Counted from the stretch's first letter, positions 1-16,711 are shown. The stretch is DNA of 64,000 bases from Odontesthes bonariensis (GCF_027942865.1 NC_134521.1:17920449-17984448), one strand, 5' to 3'. Notes: generated by a model from the sequence alone, not told the origin. Translations and numbers: made by a program.

Positions 1-284
1 CAGGTTTAAGAATCCATCTTAAAATCACTCTTTGTGCCACGACTGAATGAAGAACTCACAATTTCAAAGAGACAAATGTTCATACTATTGGTGTAGATTC
101 AAACAAGTAACAATTGTTAGTTTTTTACTTATTTCTTCAGCAAAATAGCTGAGACTTGGTCACAACTTAGGAATGAGGTTTGGGGAAATGGACATTGGGC
201 CTGATTGTTGCCCACATTCTTAATCAATCATCCACTTGCTATTCAGACTGTTTTCCCACCTGTTTTTTAAAAGATGGCTGGTCC
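1..284. other. No gene recognised
   Basis: AT-rich sequence without a coding exon, RNA gene or clear repeat boundary that I can support. It ends where L2-like sequence becomes recognisable. Confidence 0.5.
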
Positions 285-684
285 AGATATTCTGGCTTTC
301 CTTTTTTTCACTGAGTTTCCCCTCCTACTTTAAACATGTGACTGTCCAACAGCTTTTAAAGAAGCCTAGACTGGTCCTGGACTGGTTTGTTTCTTCTCTC
401 TTGAACAGGTCCTCATCCTAGATCATTGGAAATGTCTCTTCCTCATGTGCACTCTTCTTGGACCTCTTCTGTTTGACTTGTATATGCTCCCTTTGGGTCA
501 GATGTTGCAGAATTTTAACATCAATTATCACAGTTATGCAGACAATACACAACTTTATGTGTCTCTGTCACCGGACGACTGCAGCCCAGCAGACGTACTG
601 TGTCAGTGTCTGGAGGAATTAAACACCTGGATGAGAGAGAATGTTCTGCATTTAAATGAAGACAAAACTGAGATCATTCTGTTT

Positions 685-2407
685 AGTTTTAGTTTATTTA
701 GTCAGGGACCATGTGCAAAGTACATTAATGACAAAAGTAAAAAGATGACCTGCACCAGATTGTAGCTTAGCAGCTAATTTCCATCTGCAGTCCCTGGGCA
801 GGTTAGAAACATAAAATACAATAAAATAGAAGCAGTCACTCAGGCAAAGACCACACACTCACACACACACATACACACACAACATAAAAAGATTATCATA
901 TGCAAATGCTCAGCAAAATGTCAAAACAGTCATGTGCAAATCTATTAGTGGTGACAAGACTGATTACATAAAAGCCATTGGTTCACTTCACGTGAAAAGG
1001 TATAGAAATTTGCTATGTTTTTTATGTGGGTGGGAAAGGTATTCCATTGCTTAGTTGCTCAAAAAGAAAAAGCAGATTGTGCAAATGCAGTGCGCCGACT
1101 TGGGAGGCTACAGTTTCCCCTGCTGGTAGATCTAGTTGCTCTGCTTGTGCGTTCAGAGCAAGGATGGATGAAGGTTTTCAGAGGTGGTGGAGCGGTATTG
1201 TGGATAATTTTGTGCATGAGGCGTATATTAGAATATAGGATGAGGTTGTCAAAGCTGAGCAAGTTATACTTGTCCAGTATGACACAGTGGTGAAATTGAG
1301 AAGGACGTCTGTCCAAAACTTTAAGAGCTTGTTTGTAAAGTGATGCAATTGATTTCATGGCAGTCTTGGTAGCCTGAGACCAGCTTGACATACAGTAGTG
1401 TAAATGAGACATTATCATGGCATTTACATAGGTCTTTGCAGCATCAACAGTTAGGGAATTGTCTCAATAGTCTCAAATTTGCTATGCTGTATTTCACAGT
1501 GTTGCCCAGTTTTTTAATGTGTTTCTTAAAAGTAAGAGTGGAGTCTAAAGTCACTCCCAAATATTTAAACTCATCAACATTTTTTTACGATTCTCCACTT
1601 ACATATATATTTGGTACAGACTTTAGTTTACATCTGTTTTTAAAAAACATGGTGACAGTTTTATCAGTATTAAGTGTAAGACAAGAATTGGTCAACCACT
1701 TGGTAACCTTAGTGAGAGTTTGTGTAGTGTGTTTGCAACTTGTTCTGAGTCTTTGCCATGTGTGAACAATACTGTATCATCAGCATATATCAATATTTCC
1801 ACACCATCACATACTGATGGGAGGTCATTGATGTATGCGCTGAACAGAAGTGGCCCCAAAATGGAACCTTGCGGTACCCCCATAGAGCATGTTCTGAGGG
1901 ATGATGTTTCATCCTTCATCCTGACACACTGGGAACGATTTAAAAGATAAGACTCAATCCAATACAATACACTTGGAGACAACTGAAAGCTAGCTAATTT
2001 GGAGAGGAGTACTGGGTGGTTTACAGTGTCAAATCCCTTTCGCAGATCTAAAAACACTGCACCCACTACTCCTCCCTTGTCCAGATTTGCCTTGATGTGC
2101 TCAATAAAAAAAACAACATGCAGCGTCAGTAGAGTGGTTAGCTCTAAATCCAAACTGCATGGGGTGTAATAAATTTCTTTCATTGAAGTGTGCTATTAAC
2201 TGTTCTGACACTGTTTTTTCAAGCACCTTAGAAATTGCTGGTAGTATACTTATTGGCCTATAATTTGTAACATTCTGTCTATCCCCTGCTTTGAAGATTG
2301 GAGTTACTATTGCTGTTTTAAGAGTATTGGGGAAAACGTTTTCCTCCAATGATCTGTTTACAAAGTACATAATGGGAATAGATAAAACATCCTTAAAGTT
2401 TTTCAGT
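685..2407 (-). mobile_element. CR1/Rex1-like LINE, 5'-truncated, nested in L2
   Basis: Minus-strand insertion of 1,723 bp flanked by the 9-bp duplication ATTCTGTTT (676-684 and 2408-2416), which splits the L2 reading frame cleanly. Reading 2407 downward, it encodes the middle and C-terminal parts of a reverse transcriptase: PIFKAGDR, NYRPIS, a degenerate FxD box, GVPQGSILGPLLF and YADDT, then a C-terminal tail near 1,418-1,059. The frame is broken near 2,100-2,185 (at an A-rich run) and again between about 1,692 and 1,418, so it is dead. The GVPQGSILGPLLF motif points to the CR1/L2/Rex1 group; the exact family needs a repeat library. Confidence 0.8.
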
Positions 2408-3035
2408 ATTCTGTTTGGTAGCAAAGAGAAGAGGGTCAGCGTTGGTAAATATCTTGAGACTCGGGACCTTACAATCACTGACCAAGTCGGTAACCTCGGA
2501 GTGTTGATAGACTCAGATCTGACTTTCAGCAGCCACATCAAAGCTGTCACCAAGGCAGCTTTTTACCATCTCAGAAACATCAACAGAATTAAAGGTTTCC
2601 TCTCCCAAAAAGACCAGGAGAAACTCATCCATGCATTCATCTCCAGTAGACTCCATTACTGTAACGCTCTTTTAACTGGACTTCTCAAAAAGAGCATTAA
2701 ACATCTGCAGCTCATCCAGAACGCGGCTGGTAGAGTTTTAACCCGGACTAAGAGATCTGAACACATCACACCAGTTTTAAAATCTTTACACTGGCTTCCA
2801 GTCAGTCACAGAATAGATTTTAAAAGCCTGCTGATGGTTTACAAATCCCAGAACGGTTTAGGCCCAAAATACATCTGTGATATGTTCAGAGAATATAAAC
2901 CTAGCAGAGCTCTTAGATCCAAGGACTCAGGCCAGCTGGTCCAGTCCAGAGTCCAGACTAAACATGGAGAAGCAGCATTTAGCTGTTATGCTGCAAACAA
3001 GTGGAACAAACTGCCAGTGGAGATTAAACTTTCAC

Positions 3036-3984
3036 GGCAACAGTGAGGAGTTTGGCATCCTGGCTGGAGTTATGCAGGGGGACACACTAGCCCCCTTCCT
3101 CTTCATCATAGTCCTTGATTATGCGCTCAGGAAGGCAATCAGTGGGAGAGAGCAGGAACTTGGCTTCACACTATCTCCAAGGAGGTCGAGTCGATACCCC
3201 GCAGTGGTCCTCACAGACCTTGACTTTGCGGATGACATCAGTTTGCTCTCCGACAACATGGAACAAGCACAAACACTACTGAACAGGGTAGAGCTAGAGT
3301 GCGCCAAGGTTGGCCTCAGGCTAAACGCCAAGAAAACTGAGGTCATCACCTACAACACTCCACCGGAACATCAACCTCTGACTACAGCAGGAGGCACTGT
3401 GCTGAAAGAAGTCAACGAGTTCAAATACCTGGGCTCATGGGTCAACTCAACTGAGCAAGATCTAAAAGTGAGGAAGGCACTTGCATGGAGGGCCCTGAAC
3501 GGTATGGCCAGTGTGTGGAACTCCAATCTCCCCCGTCAAATATAACTCAGCTTCTTCTACGCGACAGTAAAGTCCGTTCTCCTTTATGGCTCGTGAATGC
3601 TGGACCCTGAAGCCAACCCTAGAGAAGTCCCTTGATGGGTGCTACACCAGGATCCTGCGTGCAGTGCTTAACATCAGTAAGAGTGCACATGTAACCAACA
3701 AAATCCTGTATGAGGGAATACCAAGGGTGAGCGATAAGATTGCTGTAAGGAGAATGGGACTTGCAGGACATTGCCAAAGGCACCCAGAACTGCCAGCCAG
3801 CAAACTGGTGCTGTGGGAACCATCAAGTGGGTGCCGGTTAAGAGGACGTCCCACACTAACATATGTGGACATACTCAAGAAGGACGCAGGAGTCCAGAGT
3901 ACCAGCGAACTGAAAAGATGGATGGAGAATCGGGAAGACTAGAAGCAACGATGGAAGGCTCGTCTGAGGACGACCTAGAGAGAG
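3036..3984 (+). mobile_element. Second LINE fragment nested in the same L2
   Basis: The L2 sequence stops at AAACTTTCAC (about 3035) and resumes at AAATGTAGAC (about 3985), as comparison with the uninterrupted copy near 38,250 shows. The insert encodes a different reverse transcriptase: GVMQGDTLAPFLF, FADDISLL, LNAKKTEV, FKYLGSW, then ECWTLKP and a C-terminal RGRPTLTYVD region, with stop or frameshift damage near 3,541-3,590. I saw no clear target duplication. The clade is uncertain (RTE- or R4-like rather than L2). Confidence 0.7.
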
Positions 3985-4234
3985 AAATGTAGACATTTTT
4001 AAATCGAGGTTAAAAACATTTATTTTCTCATGTGTCTATGCATGAAATCTGCACGGTATGGACTGTTGCTTGTTTTTAAATTAATTTAAATTATTTCATT
4101 TGTTTTCTCTTTATATTCCTTTATGTATTTTTAACTTACACTCCTGCTGCAATGCTTTTGTTTTATGTAAATCACTTTGAATTGTTTTGTACATGAAATG
4201 TGCTATACAAATAAATTTGACTTTGACTTTGACT

Positions 4235-4800
4235 TCTCTTGTGGTATCCCAAGGAATCCATTTTGGGACCATTCCTATTTACCGTATACATGATTCTTCT
4301 TTACCCAGTCTTGTGTGCACATAATATTGATTTCAACTGCTATGGCAGATTATACACTATTATATATCCCACTAAATCCCATTAATTCAAAAATTGTTCA
4401 AACTTTATCCTGCAGCTTAAAATCACTCCCACTTGCCTCAGCATTCGTGATATTTGCCATCTTTCTTCAAGACTTGGTGCCTTCTTCCATATTACACGTA
4501 AAGAGGTGTGAAATTAAGGTGTCATTTTGGATTCTGAATTGATTTGCTGAAACGCTACAGTTCTGTTTTGTACAATCGAGGTGGCTAGATTAGGCCTTCC
4601 TTCTTCGCAGCCCAACTAGCGCAGGTAATCCATGATTTTATACTGTCCTAACTGCAGAAATGCAATTGACTTTAAGTCAAATGCGCAGACTTCATCTGAC
4701 ACAGAATGGTGCTGCCGGCCAAATAAGACAGACAGACAAGCCTGGTGTCCACTTACAAACATCGTCTTGAAACTCATTTTGATCTAATGGCCTTTTTAGC
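4235..4800 (+). repeat. Old LINE relic
   Basis: Weak remains of another L2/CR1-type reverse transcriptase start directly after the L2 tail. Around 4,243-4,300 a frameshifted version of the PQGSILGPFLF box is readable, followed by remains of the YAD region, and near 4,690-4,720 an LxLTQNGAA stretch that matches the LQLIQNAA segment of L2. Many indels; clearly ancient. Confidence 0.5.
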
Positions 4801-5644
4801 TCCTTGAAATTGCTGATATTTTGTTTTGTTCTGGATTTTTAATACTCATATATTATCTGCAAATCTGTTGTTACCGTGTTTTTGAAGAGTGCTCTATTAA
4901 TAGTGTGTCAAACGTCTTCAATGAGTGAAAAGAAAACATACAGCCAACATGCAGTGCCAAGTGTTAATTACAGTATGAATTTGACTCATTTCTACACATG
5001 GTCAAATTTTTACTTACAGAAACATGACATTTCATTGCAAAGTGCTCAACTATACATAACTGCTATGTTACTTGAATGCAATTGAAATACTAAGGAACTT
5101 TACATATATGCGATGATAGAAATAAATCGCACAAATAATTAAATTCTACATTTTTGATAATTTACTTTGTGCTCATATTGCAAAAGCATTTGATTGGCAT
5201 CCATCTAGGTTCAGTTTTATATAGGCAGGTTTTAATAATTTAGCTCTAATCCTGAATTGGTTTTTCTTTTGGCATTTTTTAACCTCAAAAACCAGCATCT
5301 ACCAAGTGTCTTGCAGTGAAGCAATGACAAAAAGTAAAATTACGTCAAACTTTCAGCTGGAAAACTCAACTACAGGAGTACCTGCAGCGAGCTAAGATTT
5401 ATAAAGGGAGTAAAGATATAACTGCTCCTTTAATCACCAATTACTGTGGTTAAAAAGTGCTGCAACCACCGATATTGTACTGAAAGGGCCATATGTGCTC
5501 CATAAAATTTGGCTCTGGCATGTTTTACTTACTGGAGTAGAAGATAAACTTCACGTAGCAGTTCAATTGCAGCATCTGGTGGCTACTTTGTAAATTACAT
5601 CACTGATACAGTAAAAAGGAAGTTGAAGAGGATGAATAACCAAA
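4801..5644. other. Intergenic, nothing recognised
   Basis: AT-rich sequence between the LINE nest and the 3' end of acat1. No exon, RNA gene or bounded repeat could be supported. Confidence 0.5.
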
Positions 5645-5664
5645 CCACATGTTCATAAAAACTA

Positions 5665-5670
5665 TTTATT
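5665..5670 (-). other. Candidate polyadenylation signal of acat1
   Basis: TTTATT on the plus strand reads AATAAA on the gene strand, about 295 bp after the stop codon, giving a 3' UTR of roughly 300 bp. Confidence 0.6.
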
Positions 5671-5962
5671 CAATTCAGATTTAAATATCAGTTTTTTGCA
5701 CGACACAATTTGCCAAAAAGGAGTGCATCATTTTGCCAAACAGGAGTGCATGGAAAACTGGAGTGATCATGTCAAGTGAATACAGTCCTACTTTCCTGTT
5801 TGATTAAGGCCACTGGATTCAACAGTCTGTACAGTAGCTTGTTTTGTTTTTTTTCATACAGATGTCTAAACCATTTGGAACAAACAGCCTGTCACCACAC
5901 AATGTAACAGAGAGTGCACCAGAGAAAAAGATGGCTCCTCGATTTTTTTTTTTTTTTTCCTT

Positions 5963-10902
<4,940 letters not shown>

Positions 10903-10971
10903 TTTGGACTGTGACTCGCAAGCAGAACAATCTTCACCTTCAGTCACTTGGCGGAGGGATAAATGCATCAG

Positions 10972-11006
10972 CCAATCATAGTGGGAGGTGTGTTTCTCTG
11001 ACGTCA
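10972..11006 (-). promoter_or_regulatory. acat1 core promoter elements: CCAAT and CRE-like palindrome
   Basis: Within about 105 bp upstream of the acat1 start codon lie CCAAT (10972-10976) and the full palindromic CRE consensus TGACGTCA (10999-11006). There is no TATA box nearby. A CCAAT plus CRE pair close to the start is typical of TATA-less housekeeping promoters. Binding is inferred from sequence only. Confidence 0.55.
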
Positions 11007-11053
11007 GCGCTGGCGAAGCATTCTGGCTGTTGTAGTTTTGTAGTGGTAATTTC

Positions 11054-11768
11054 TAGTGATGGGATTTTCGGCTCTTTTTCGAGAGCCGGCTCTTTCGGCT
11101 CCTAAACGGCTCCCCATATATATATTTTTTACATAATTAATTAATAGCTTAAACCTAATTTTATAACATTTTGTTTCATTATTGACATTGTTAAGCACTT
11201 CTGATGAGTAAAAATGCGGCATAACAATGCTTTACAAATAAAAGTTTTATTATAACCAATTAAATTATCACAAAATAGCACCACTTCCACAAAAATAACT
11301 TAAAATAAATTAAACAGTTATAAATACAAACACGCTTGACACGAGGACAGCAGAGGAAAGGAAAAAAGTGGACAAACTTTTTTCAGTGTTTCCCGTCACC
11401 TTATTAATTGAAAGCTGCGTGTGATTGGTCAGATGTGTGGAGCACACGCTTGACATGAGGGCAGTGGAGACATTAAGGCACCGACTGAGGAAAAAAACTC
11501 TGTCTAGCACTGGCAGAAGCAGAGCAAAACTCGCAAGGAGGGGGAGGGAGAGGGAGAGGGGAGAGACAGCGAGGCACCGAAGTACAAAAAAAACGACGTG
11601 GGGAAAAAACTGACGGCTCTGTGGCACTTGCAGAGCACAAGTGCAACAACAGGGAGGCGGAGAGATACTGAAAGAAAAAAAACGGCTCCCATTTTGGAGC
11701 CGGTTCCTGTCGTTCACTTGAAAGAGCCAGCTCTTAGAGCCGGATCGTTCGCGACCGACACATCACTA
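11054..11768. mobile_element. Non-autonomous hAT element (MITE), 715 bp
   Basis: Bounded by the perfect 8-bp target duplication GTAATTTC (11046-11053 and 11769-11776). The ends begin TAGTGATG and finish CATCACTA, and both subterminal regions are full of inverted GAGCCGGCTCTT-type motifs. Eight-bp duplications and short ends of this type are hAT hallmarks. No transposase is encoded; open frames inside it look incidental. It lies about 150 bp upstream of the acat1 start codon, so it may form part of that gene's upstream region. Confidence 0.9.
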
Positions 11769-11776
11769 GTAATTTC

Positions 11777-12174
11777 AATCAACCCCCTTACACAAGTCGT
11801 GGCGGCGGAAAAATAGTGGTGAAAATGTGTTTGTGTTTTTCCTTTGAACCCAAAGCCAAAATTTCCACCTCATATATACAAAGATTGTTCTTACACCGTT
11901 GGGTAGCAGGTGTAATGTATGAAGCCACAATTTACTTTCTGAAGCCAGTTTGCCGTCTTACTTCAGCGTTCCTTTCAGTGTTTTAATAACCTGATGGAAA
12001 TGTGAATTCCTTTTCAGCTTTTTGTGTGCTAGGGGAACTCTCAAGCTAGACACTCAATGCTCTCTCATATGATCATAAAATACTTGAATGAACTTTGCAG
12101 AAGAGTGGCTCACTCAACAACAGGCTGCTATGACCAGAGGTATAAAGATATGTTTGAAGAGACAGCAGCTATAC
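11777..12174. other. Intergenic, nothing recognised
   Basis: Unique-looking sequence between the hAT MITE and the left end of the palindrome. No gene seen. Confidence 0.45.
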
Positions 12175-12329
12175 TCCATCCCTACTTCAGTGAAGTTAGT
12201 TTTAAGTTGGATATTCGACAGACATTCGCAAAACACTCCAACATTTCAAGTGCACTCGTATTGCAGACTTTACAGTAAACACACGCGTGTACCAACTTCC
12301 TGTTTTCAAAATAAAATAAAATTTAAAAA

Positions 12330-14765
12330 TGTGATATTTAAAGCAGAGATGAGCTACTGTGTATAAAGTTATTGAAAATTATGAACAGATATAAAATGTA
12401 AAAATAAAAGGTGTATCTCATGCAGCCAGTGTAGTTACATGATCCCACACTGATTTGGAGTCAATTGATCCCGTTATCTAGAAGCTATTGAGCTAAAATG
12501 CTAATATTTACATTTAAAAATTAATAAAAATTATGAACAGAACTAAATTGTAAAAATAAAAGGTGTATCTCATTCAGCCAGTGTAGTTACATGATCCCAA
12601 GCTGATTTGGAGTCAATTGATCACATGACCTGGAAGTTCCATCCATCCATCCATTATCTGCCGCTTGTCCGGGGATCGGGTCGCGGGGGCAGCAGCTTAA
12701 GCAGAGAAACCCAGACGTCCCTGTCCCCGGCCACTTCCTCCAGCTCTTCTGGGGGGACCCCGAGGTGTTCCCAGGCCAGCCGAGAAACATAGTCTCTCCA
12801 ACGTGTCCTGGGTCTTCCCCGGGGCCTCCTCCCAGTGGGACGGGCCCGGAACACTTCACCAGAGAGGCGTCCAGGAGGCATCTTAACCAGATGCCCGAGC
12901 CACCTCATCTGACTCCTTTCGATGCGGAGGAGCAGCGGTTCTACTCCGAGCCCCTCCCGGATGACCGAGCTTCTCACCCTATCTCTAAGGGAGAGCCCAG
13001 ACACCCTGCGGAGGAAACTCATTTTGGCCGCTTGTATTCGCGACCTCGTTCTTTCGATCACTACCTACAGCTCGTGACCATAGGTGAGGGTACGAAAATA
13101 GATTGACCGGTAAATCGAGAGCTTCGCCTTCTGGCTCAGCTCCTTCTTCACCACGACGGGCCGGTGCAGAGCCCGCATCACTGCAGACGCCGCACCGATC
13201 CGTCTGTCAATCTCCTGTTCCATTCGTCCCTCACTCGTGAACAAGACCCCAAGATACTTGAACTCCTTCACTTGGGGAAGGATCTCATTCCCGACCCGGA
13301 GAGAGCATTCCACCCTTTTCGGCTGAGGACCATGGTCTCAGATTTGGAGGTGCTGATTCTCATCCCAGCCGCTTCACACTCAGCTGGGAACCGCTCCAGT
13401 GAGAGCTGAAGGTCACGGCCCGACGACGCCAACAGAACCGCATCGTCCGCAAAAAGCAGAGACCCGATTCTGAGGTCGCCAAAACGGACCCCCTCAACGC
13501 CCTGGCTGCGCCTAGAAATTCTGTCCATAAAAATTATGAACCAAATCGGTGACAAAGGGCAGCCCTGACGGAGTCCAACCCTCACAGGAAACATGTCCGA
13601 CTTACTGCCGGCAATGCGGACCAAACTCTGACACCGGTCATACAGAGACCGAACAGCCCATATCAAGGAGTCCGGCACTCCATACTCCCGGAGCACCCCC
13701 CACAAGAGTCCCCGAGGGACACGGTCGAACGCCTTCTCCAAGTCCACAAAACACATGTAGACCGGTTGGGCGAACTCCCATGCTCCCTCCAGGATCCTGC
13801 CGAGGGTATAGAGCTGGTCCACTGTTCCACGGCCAGGACGAAAACCATAGTGCACCTCCTGAATCCGAGATTCGACTATCCGGCAGATCCTCCTCTCCAG
13901 TACCCCCGAAAAGACCTTACCAGGGAGGCTGAGGAGTGTGATCCCCCTATAGTTGGAACACACCCTCCGGTCCCCCTTTTTAAAGAGGGGGACCACCACC
14001 CCGATCTGCCAGTCCAGAGGCACTGCCCCCGATGTCCACGCGATGCTGCAGAGGTGTGTCAACCAAGACAGCCCTACAACATCCAGAGCCTTGCCACCGA
14101 GGAGTTTTTTAACCACCTCGGCAACCTCAGCCCCAGAAATGGGAGGCCCCACGTCCGAGCTCCCCAACTCTGCTACCTCATCGGAAGGCGTGTCGGTAGG
14201 ATTGAGGAGGCCCTCGAAGTATTCCCCCCACCGACTCACGACGTCCCTGGAAGTTATTGAGCAAAAATGCTAATATTTACATATAAATATTAATATAAAT
14301 TATGAACAGAACTAAATTGGAAAAATAAAAGGTGTATCTCGTGCAGCCAGTGTAGTTACATGATCCCACACTGATTTGGAGTCAATTAATCGCATGACCT
14401 GGAAGCTATTGAGCAAAAATGCTAATATTTACATGTAAAAATTAATAAAAATTATGAACAGATGTAAAATGTAAAAACAAGAAGTGTATCTCATGCAGCC
14501 AGTGTAGTTACATGATTCCATACTGATTTGGAGACAATTGATCATATGACCTGGAAGCTATTGAGCAAAAATGCTAATATTTACATTTAAATATTAATAA
14601 AAATATGAACAGATCTAAAATATAAAAATAAAAGGTGTACCTCATGCAGCCAGTGTAGTTACATGATCCCAAGCTGATTTGGAGTCAATTGATCACATGA
14701 CCTGGAAGCTATTGAGCTAAAATGCCAATATTTACAAATAAAAATGAATGAAAAGTATGAACAGA
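12330..14765 (-). repeat. ~150-bp tandem repeat, left arm
   Basis: Five to six copies of a ~150-bp unit, recognisable by GGAAGCTATTGAGC, CATGCAGCCAGTGTAG and GGAGTCAATTGATC. Units restart near 12,479, 14,248, 14,400, 14,552 and 14,704. The array is split at 12,639 by the LINE insertion. The inverted counterpart lies at about 38,960-39,485. No coding content. Confidence 0.85.
12639..14245 (-). mobile_element. RTE/Rex3-type LINE inserted in the tandem repeat
   Basis: 5'-truncated non-LTR element of 1,607 bp with the 10-bp target duplication CCTGGAAGTT (12629-12638 and 14246-14255). The minus strand gives a reverse transcriptase domain (about 14,239-13,268) with FKKGDRR, NYRGITLL, GFRPGRGT, VDLEKAFDRVPR, GLRQGCPLSP and FADDAVLL, then FKYLGVLFTSEG and the C-terminal PRGRPRTRWRDYVS region (13,061-12,654). 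The 3' end is a GGAT-type simple repeat next to the duplication. Two frame breaks near 13,060-13,310 make it inactive. The RTE/Rex3 label rests on the RT motifs and the GATG tail. Confidence 0.85.
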
Positions 14766-15309
14766 TGTAAAATGTAAAAACGTAGAAATAAAATAAATAA
14801 AATAAAAAGGGAAACCCTCGGAAAATAACATAGCAAAGGACACACGAACAAAACATGATAAAAAACAGGCAAAAAACACAAAACTTCGGCTTTCTCTGAG
14901 CTGCTTTAAAGGGATAGTTCGCCTCTTTTGACATGAAGCTGTATGACATCCCATACTAGCAATATCATGCATGAACTAGGTTAAGAAATTAACCCATGTT
15001 CTCTGAATCACGAGTGAGGTATCTGACAATGGGACATGCCCCCTGCGCTTCTCCCCAGAAGCAATTTTCCACTACGCCAGTCCTGACTGGCAGACAGACG
15101 TGTCGCACTGATCTTGGAGGAGTGACTTCCTCCTCCTTATAAGACCGGAACATCATGTGGCTCACGAACTTTGTGAAACACAGAAATACACGAAGCATTT
15201 CATCTTCCAGATACTGCAGCAGCATCATTGATGACAGTGTTCCTGGTCTTGACAGTGGCATTGTTTTCTTTTCGACTTTCTTCGTTGTAGAACACTGTAA
15301 AATAATAAT
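14766..15309 (-). repeat. Palindrome arm segment between tandem repeat and L2
   Basis: Near-identical, in inverted order, to 38,403-38,959. It contains a sequence beginning AAAGGGATAGTTCGCCTC, which I recall as the end of a common fish DNA transposon, next to a TTAA; only one end is present. A 90-codon open frame (15,261-14,989) is kept in both arms, but I see no family and no evidence that it is a gene. Confidence 0.6.
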
Positions 15310-15857
15310 TTTATCATCAAATCAAATCAAATTTATTTATATAGCAATAATTCAAAGTGCTTTACATAAAATAAAAGCATTGCAGCAGGGAGTGGAAGAA
15401 GCATTAGAATACATAAAAGAATCCTGGATTTAAAAATGTCTACATTTGGTGAAAGTTTCATCTCCACTGACAGTTTGTTCCCTTGTTTGCAGCATAACTG
15501 CTAAATGCTGCTTCTCCATGTTTAGTCTGGACTCTGGACTGGACCAGCTGGCCTGAGTCCTTGGATCTAAGAGCTCTGCTGGGTTTATATTCTCTGAACA
15601 TATCACAGATGTATTTTGGGCCTAAACCGTTCTGGGATTTGTAAACCATCAGCAGGCTTTTAAAATCTATTCTGTGACTGACTGGAAGCCAGTGTAAAGT
15701 TTTTAAAACTGGTGTGATGTGTTCAGATCTCTTAGTCCGGGTTAAAACTCCAGCGGCAGCGTTCTGGATGAGCTGCAGATGTTTAATGCCAGGGCTGGAC
15801 TGGCATCTGAAAAGGGCCCGGGCACTTTGATCACTGAGGGCCCAGCGCGCGCGTGCA

Positions 15858-15859
<2 letters not shown>

Positions 15860-15913
<54 letters not shown>
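15860..15913. repeat. (AT)n microsatellite
   Basis: About 54 bp of pure AT dinucleotide next to a short (AC)n run, inside the left end of the hAT. Confidence 0.9.
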
Positions 15914-15914
<1 letters not shown>

Positions 15915-15997
15915 CACACACACTTGTGTCTAATTATCATTAATCCTCCATTTAATCCTTGCAAGGTGTACATGTTTTGTTACATAGAAGATATTCT

Positions 15998-16711
15998 TAC
16001 GGTGGCCGACACGTGCAAACGCGCTGCAAACGGCGAAACAAATCCAACAGTAAAATGCTGCAAGAGAAAAATGCGGCAATAACAAAAACGACCGGAGCAC
16101 ACGCGCTGCAAACCCCGAAACACATGCAAGACAGAAACGCTGCAAACTTTAAAACACATGCAAGATAAAAATGCTGCAAACTTCAAAACACATGCAAGAC
16201 AAAAACGCTGCAAACTCCAAAACACATGCAAGATAAAAATGCTGCAAACTTCAAAACACATGCAAGACGCTGCAAACTCCAAAACACATGCAAGATAAAA
16301 ATGCTGCAAACTTCAAAACACATGCAAGACCAAAACGCTGCAGACTTCAAAACACAACGGAAGTTCGCCAGGCCACTGGGGGGTCTCGACCTGTGGGATA
16401 GGGGATATATGGGAGCGCTACCATATGAACCAGAGTGATGTGAACGAAAGAGAAGAAAGTCAGAAGGTAAGTTGTCCTCATGTCTTTTTTAAACACTTGG
16501 CCGTAATCTTTTACCTTATTATAGAAGAGCAGCGGAGTTATGTCGCTAATGTTAGCGTGCTTTCATTTAATTTAATGTTAGCTTTCGCTCGGGGACATCG
16601 TCTCCTCATATTGGATACATGGTAAGAGAGATGACAAACCGAGTGCACGGAAAGTACAGAGAGTAAAGGAGATGGCAAGGGAAGAGAAAAGAGAACAAAT
16701 TTGAAGAGTAA
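15998..16711 (+). repeat. Left long terminal inverted repeat with subterminal 34-bp array
   Basis: About 714 bp, near-identical by eye to the complement of 23,409-24,098. Order from the tip: TACGGTGGCC end, GCGCTGCAAAC motifs, seven or eight ~34-bp tandem units (16,098-16,360) with alternating AAGACAAAAACG and AAGATAAAAATG endings, promoter region, first exon (16,425-16,466) and the start of intron 1. Confidence 0.9.

Larger units (their letters stand above)
285..4234 (+). mobile_element. L2-type LINE, internally deleted and interrupted by two other LINEs
   Basis: Decayed non-LTR retrotransposon in three pieces: about 285-684, 2408-3035 and 3985-4234. The first piece translates to reverse transcriptase motifs (GPLLFDLYMLPLG, then a YAD box), directly preceded by an upstream segment (LLKKP), so part of the RT is deleted. 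The second piece carries the usual L2 C-terminal stretch (ending near NKWNKLPVE). The third is the 3' UTR, ending in TGCTATACAAATAAATTTGA followed by TTTGAC repeats. The same family recurs at 15,310-28,139 (minus), 32,354-38,402 (plus) and 55,872-56,152. Comparison with those copies shows exactly where this one is interrupted. It is non-functional. Confidence 0.85.

Noticed and set aside
1385-1950. Plus-strand open frames within the nested LINE at 685-2407
   Set aside because: They run antisense to the clear reverse transcriptase motifs of the minus strand.
11310-11717. Open frames within the hAT MITE upstream of acat1
   Set aside because: Low-complexity translations on both strands with no transposase or BED-finger motif; the element is non-autonomous.
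14989-15261. A 90-codon open frame kept in both palindrome arms (also 38,458-38,730)
   Set aside because: Preservation is explained by the inverted duplication itself. The differences between arms include non-conservative changes, there is no known domain, and the region contains a lone transposon end.
15980-16309. Open frames made of repeated Cys/Phe-rich phrases across the 34-bp subterminal array (and at 23,848-24,203)
   Set aside because: They arise because the repeat unit and its offsets lack stops; they are antisense to or upstream of the real promoter region and have no domain.
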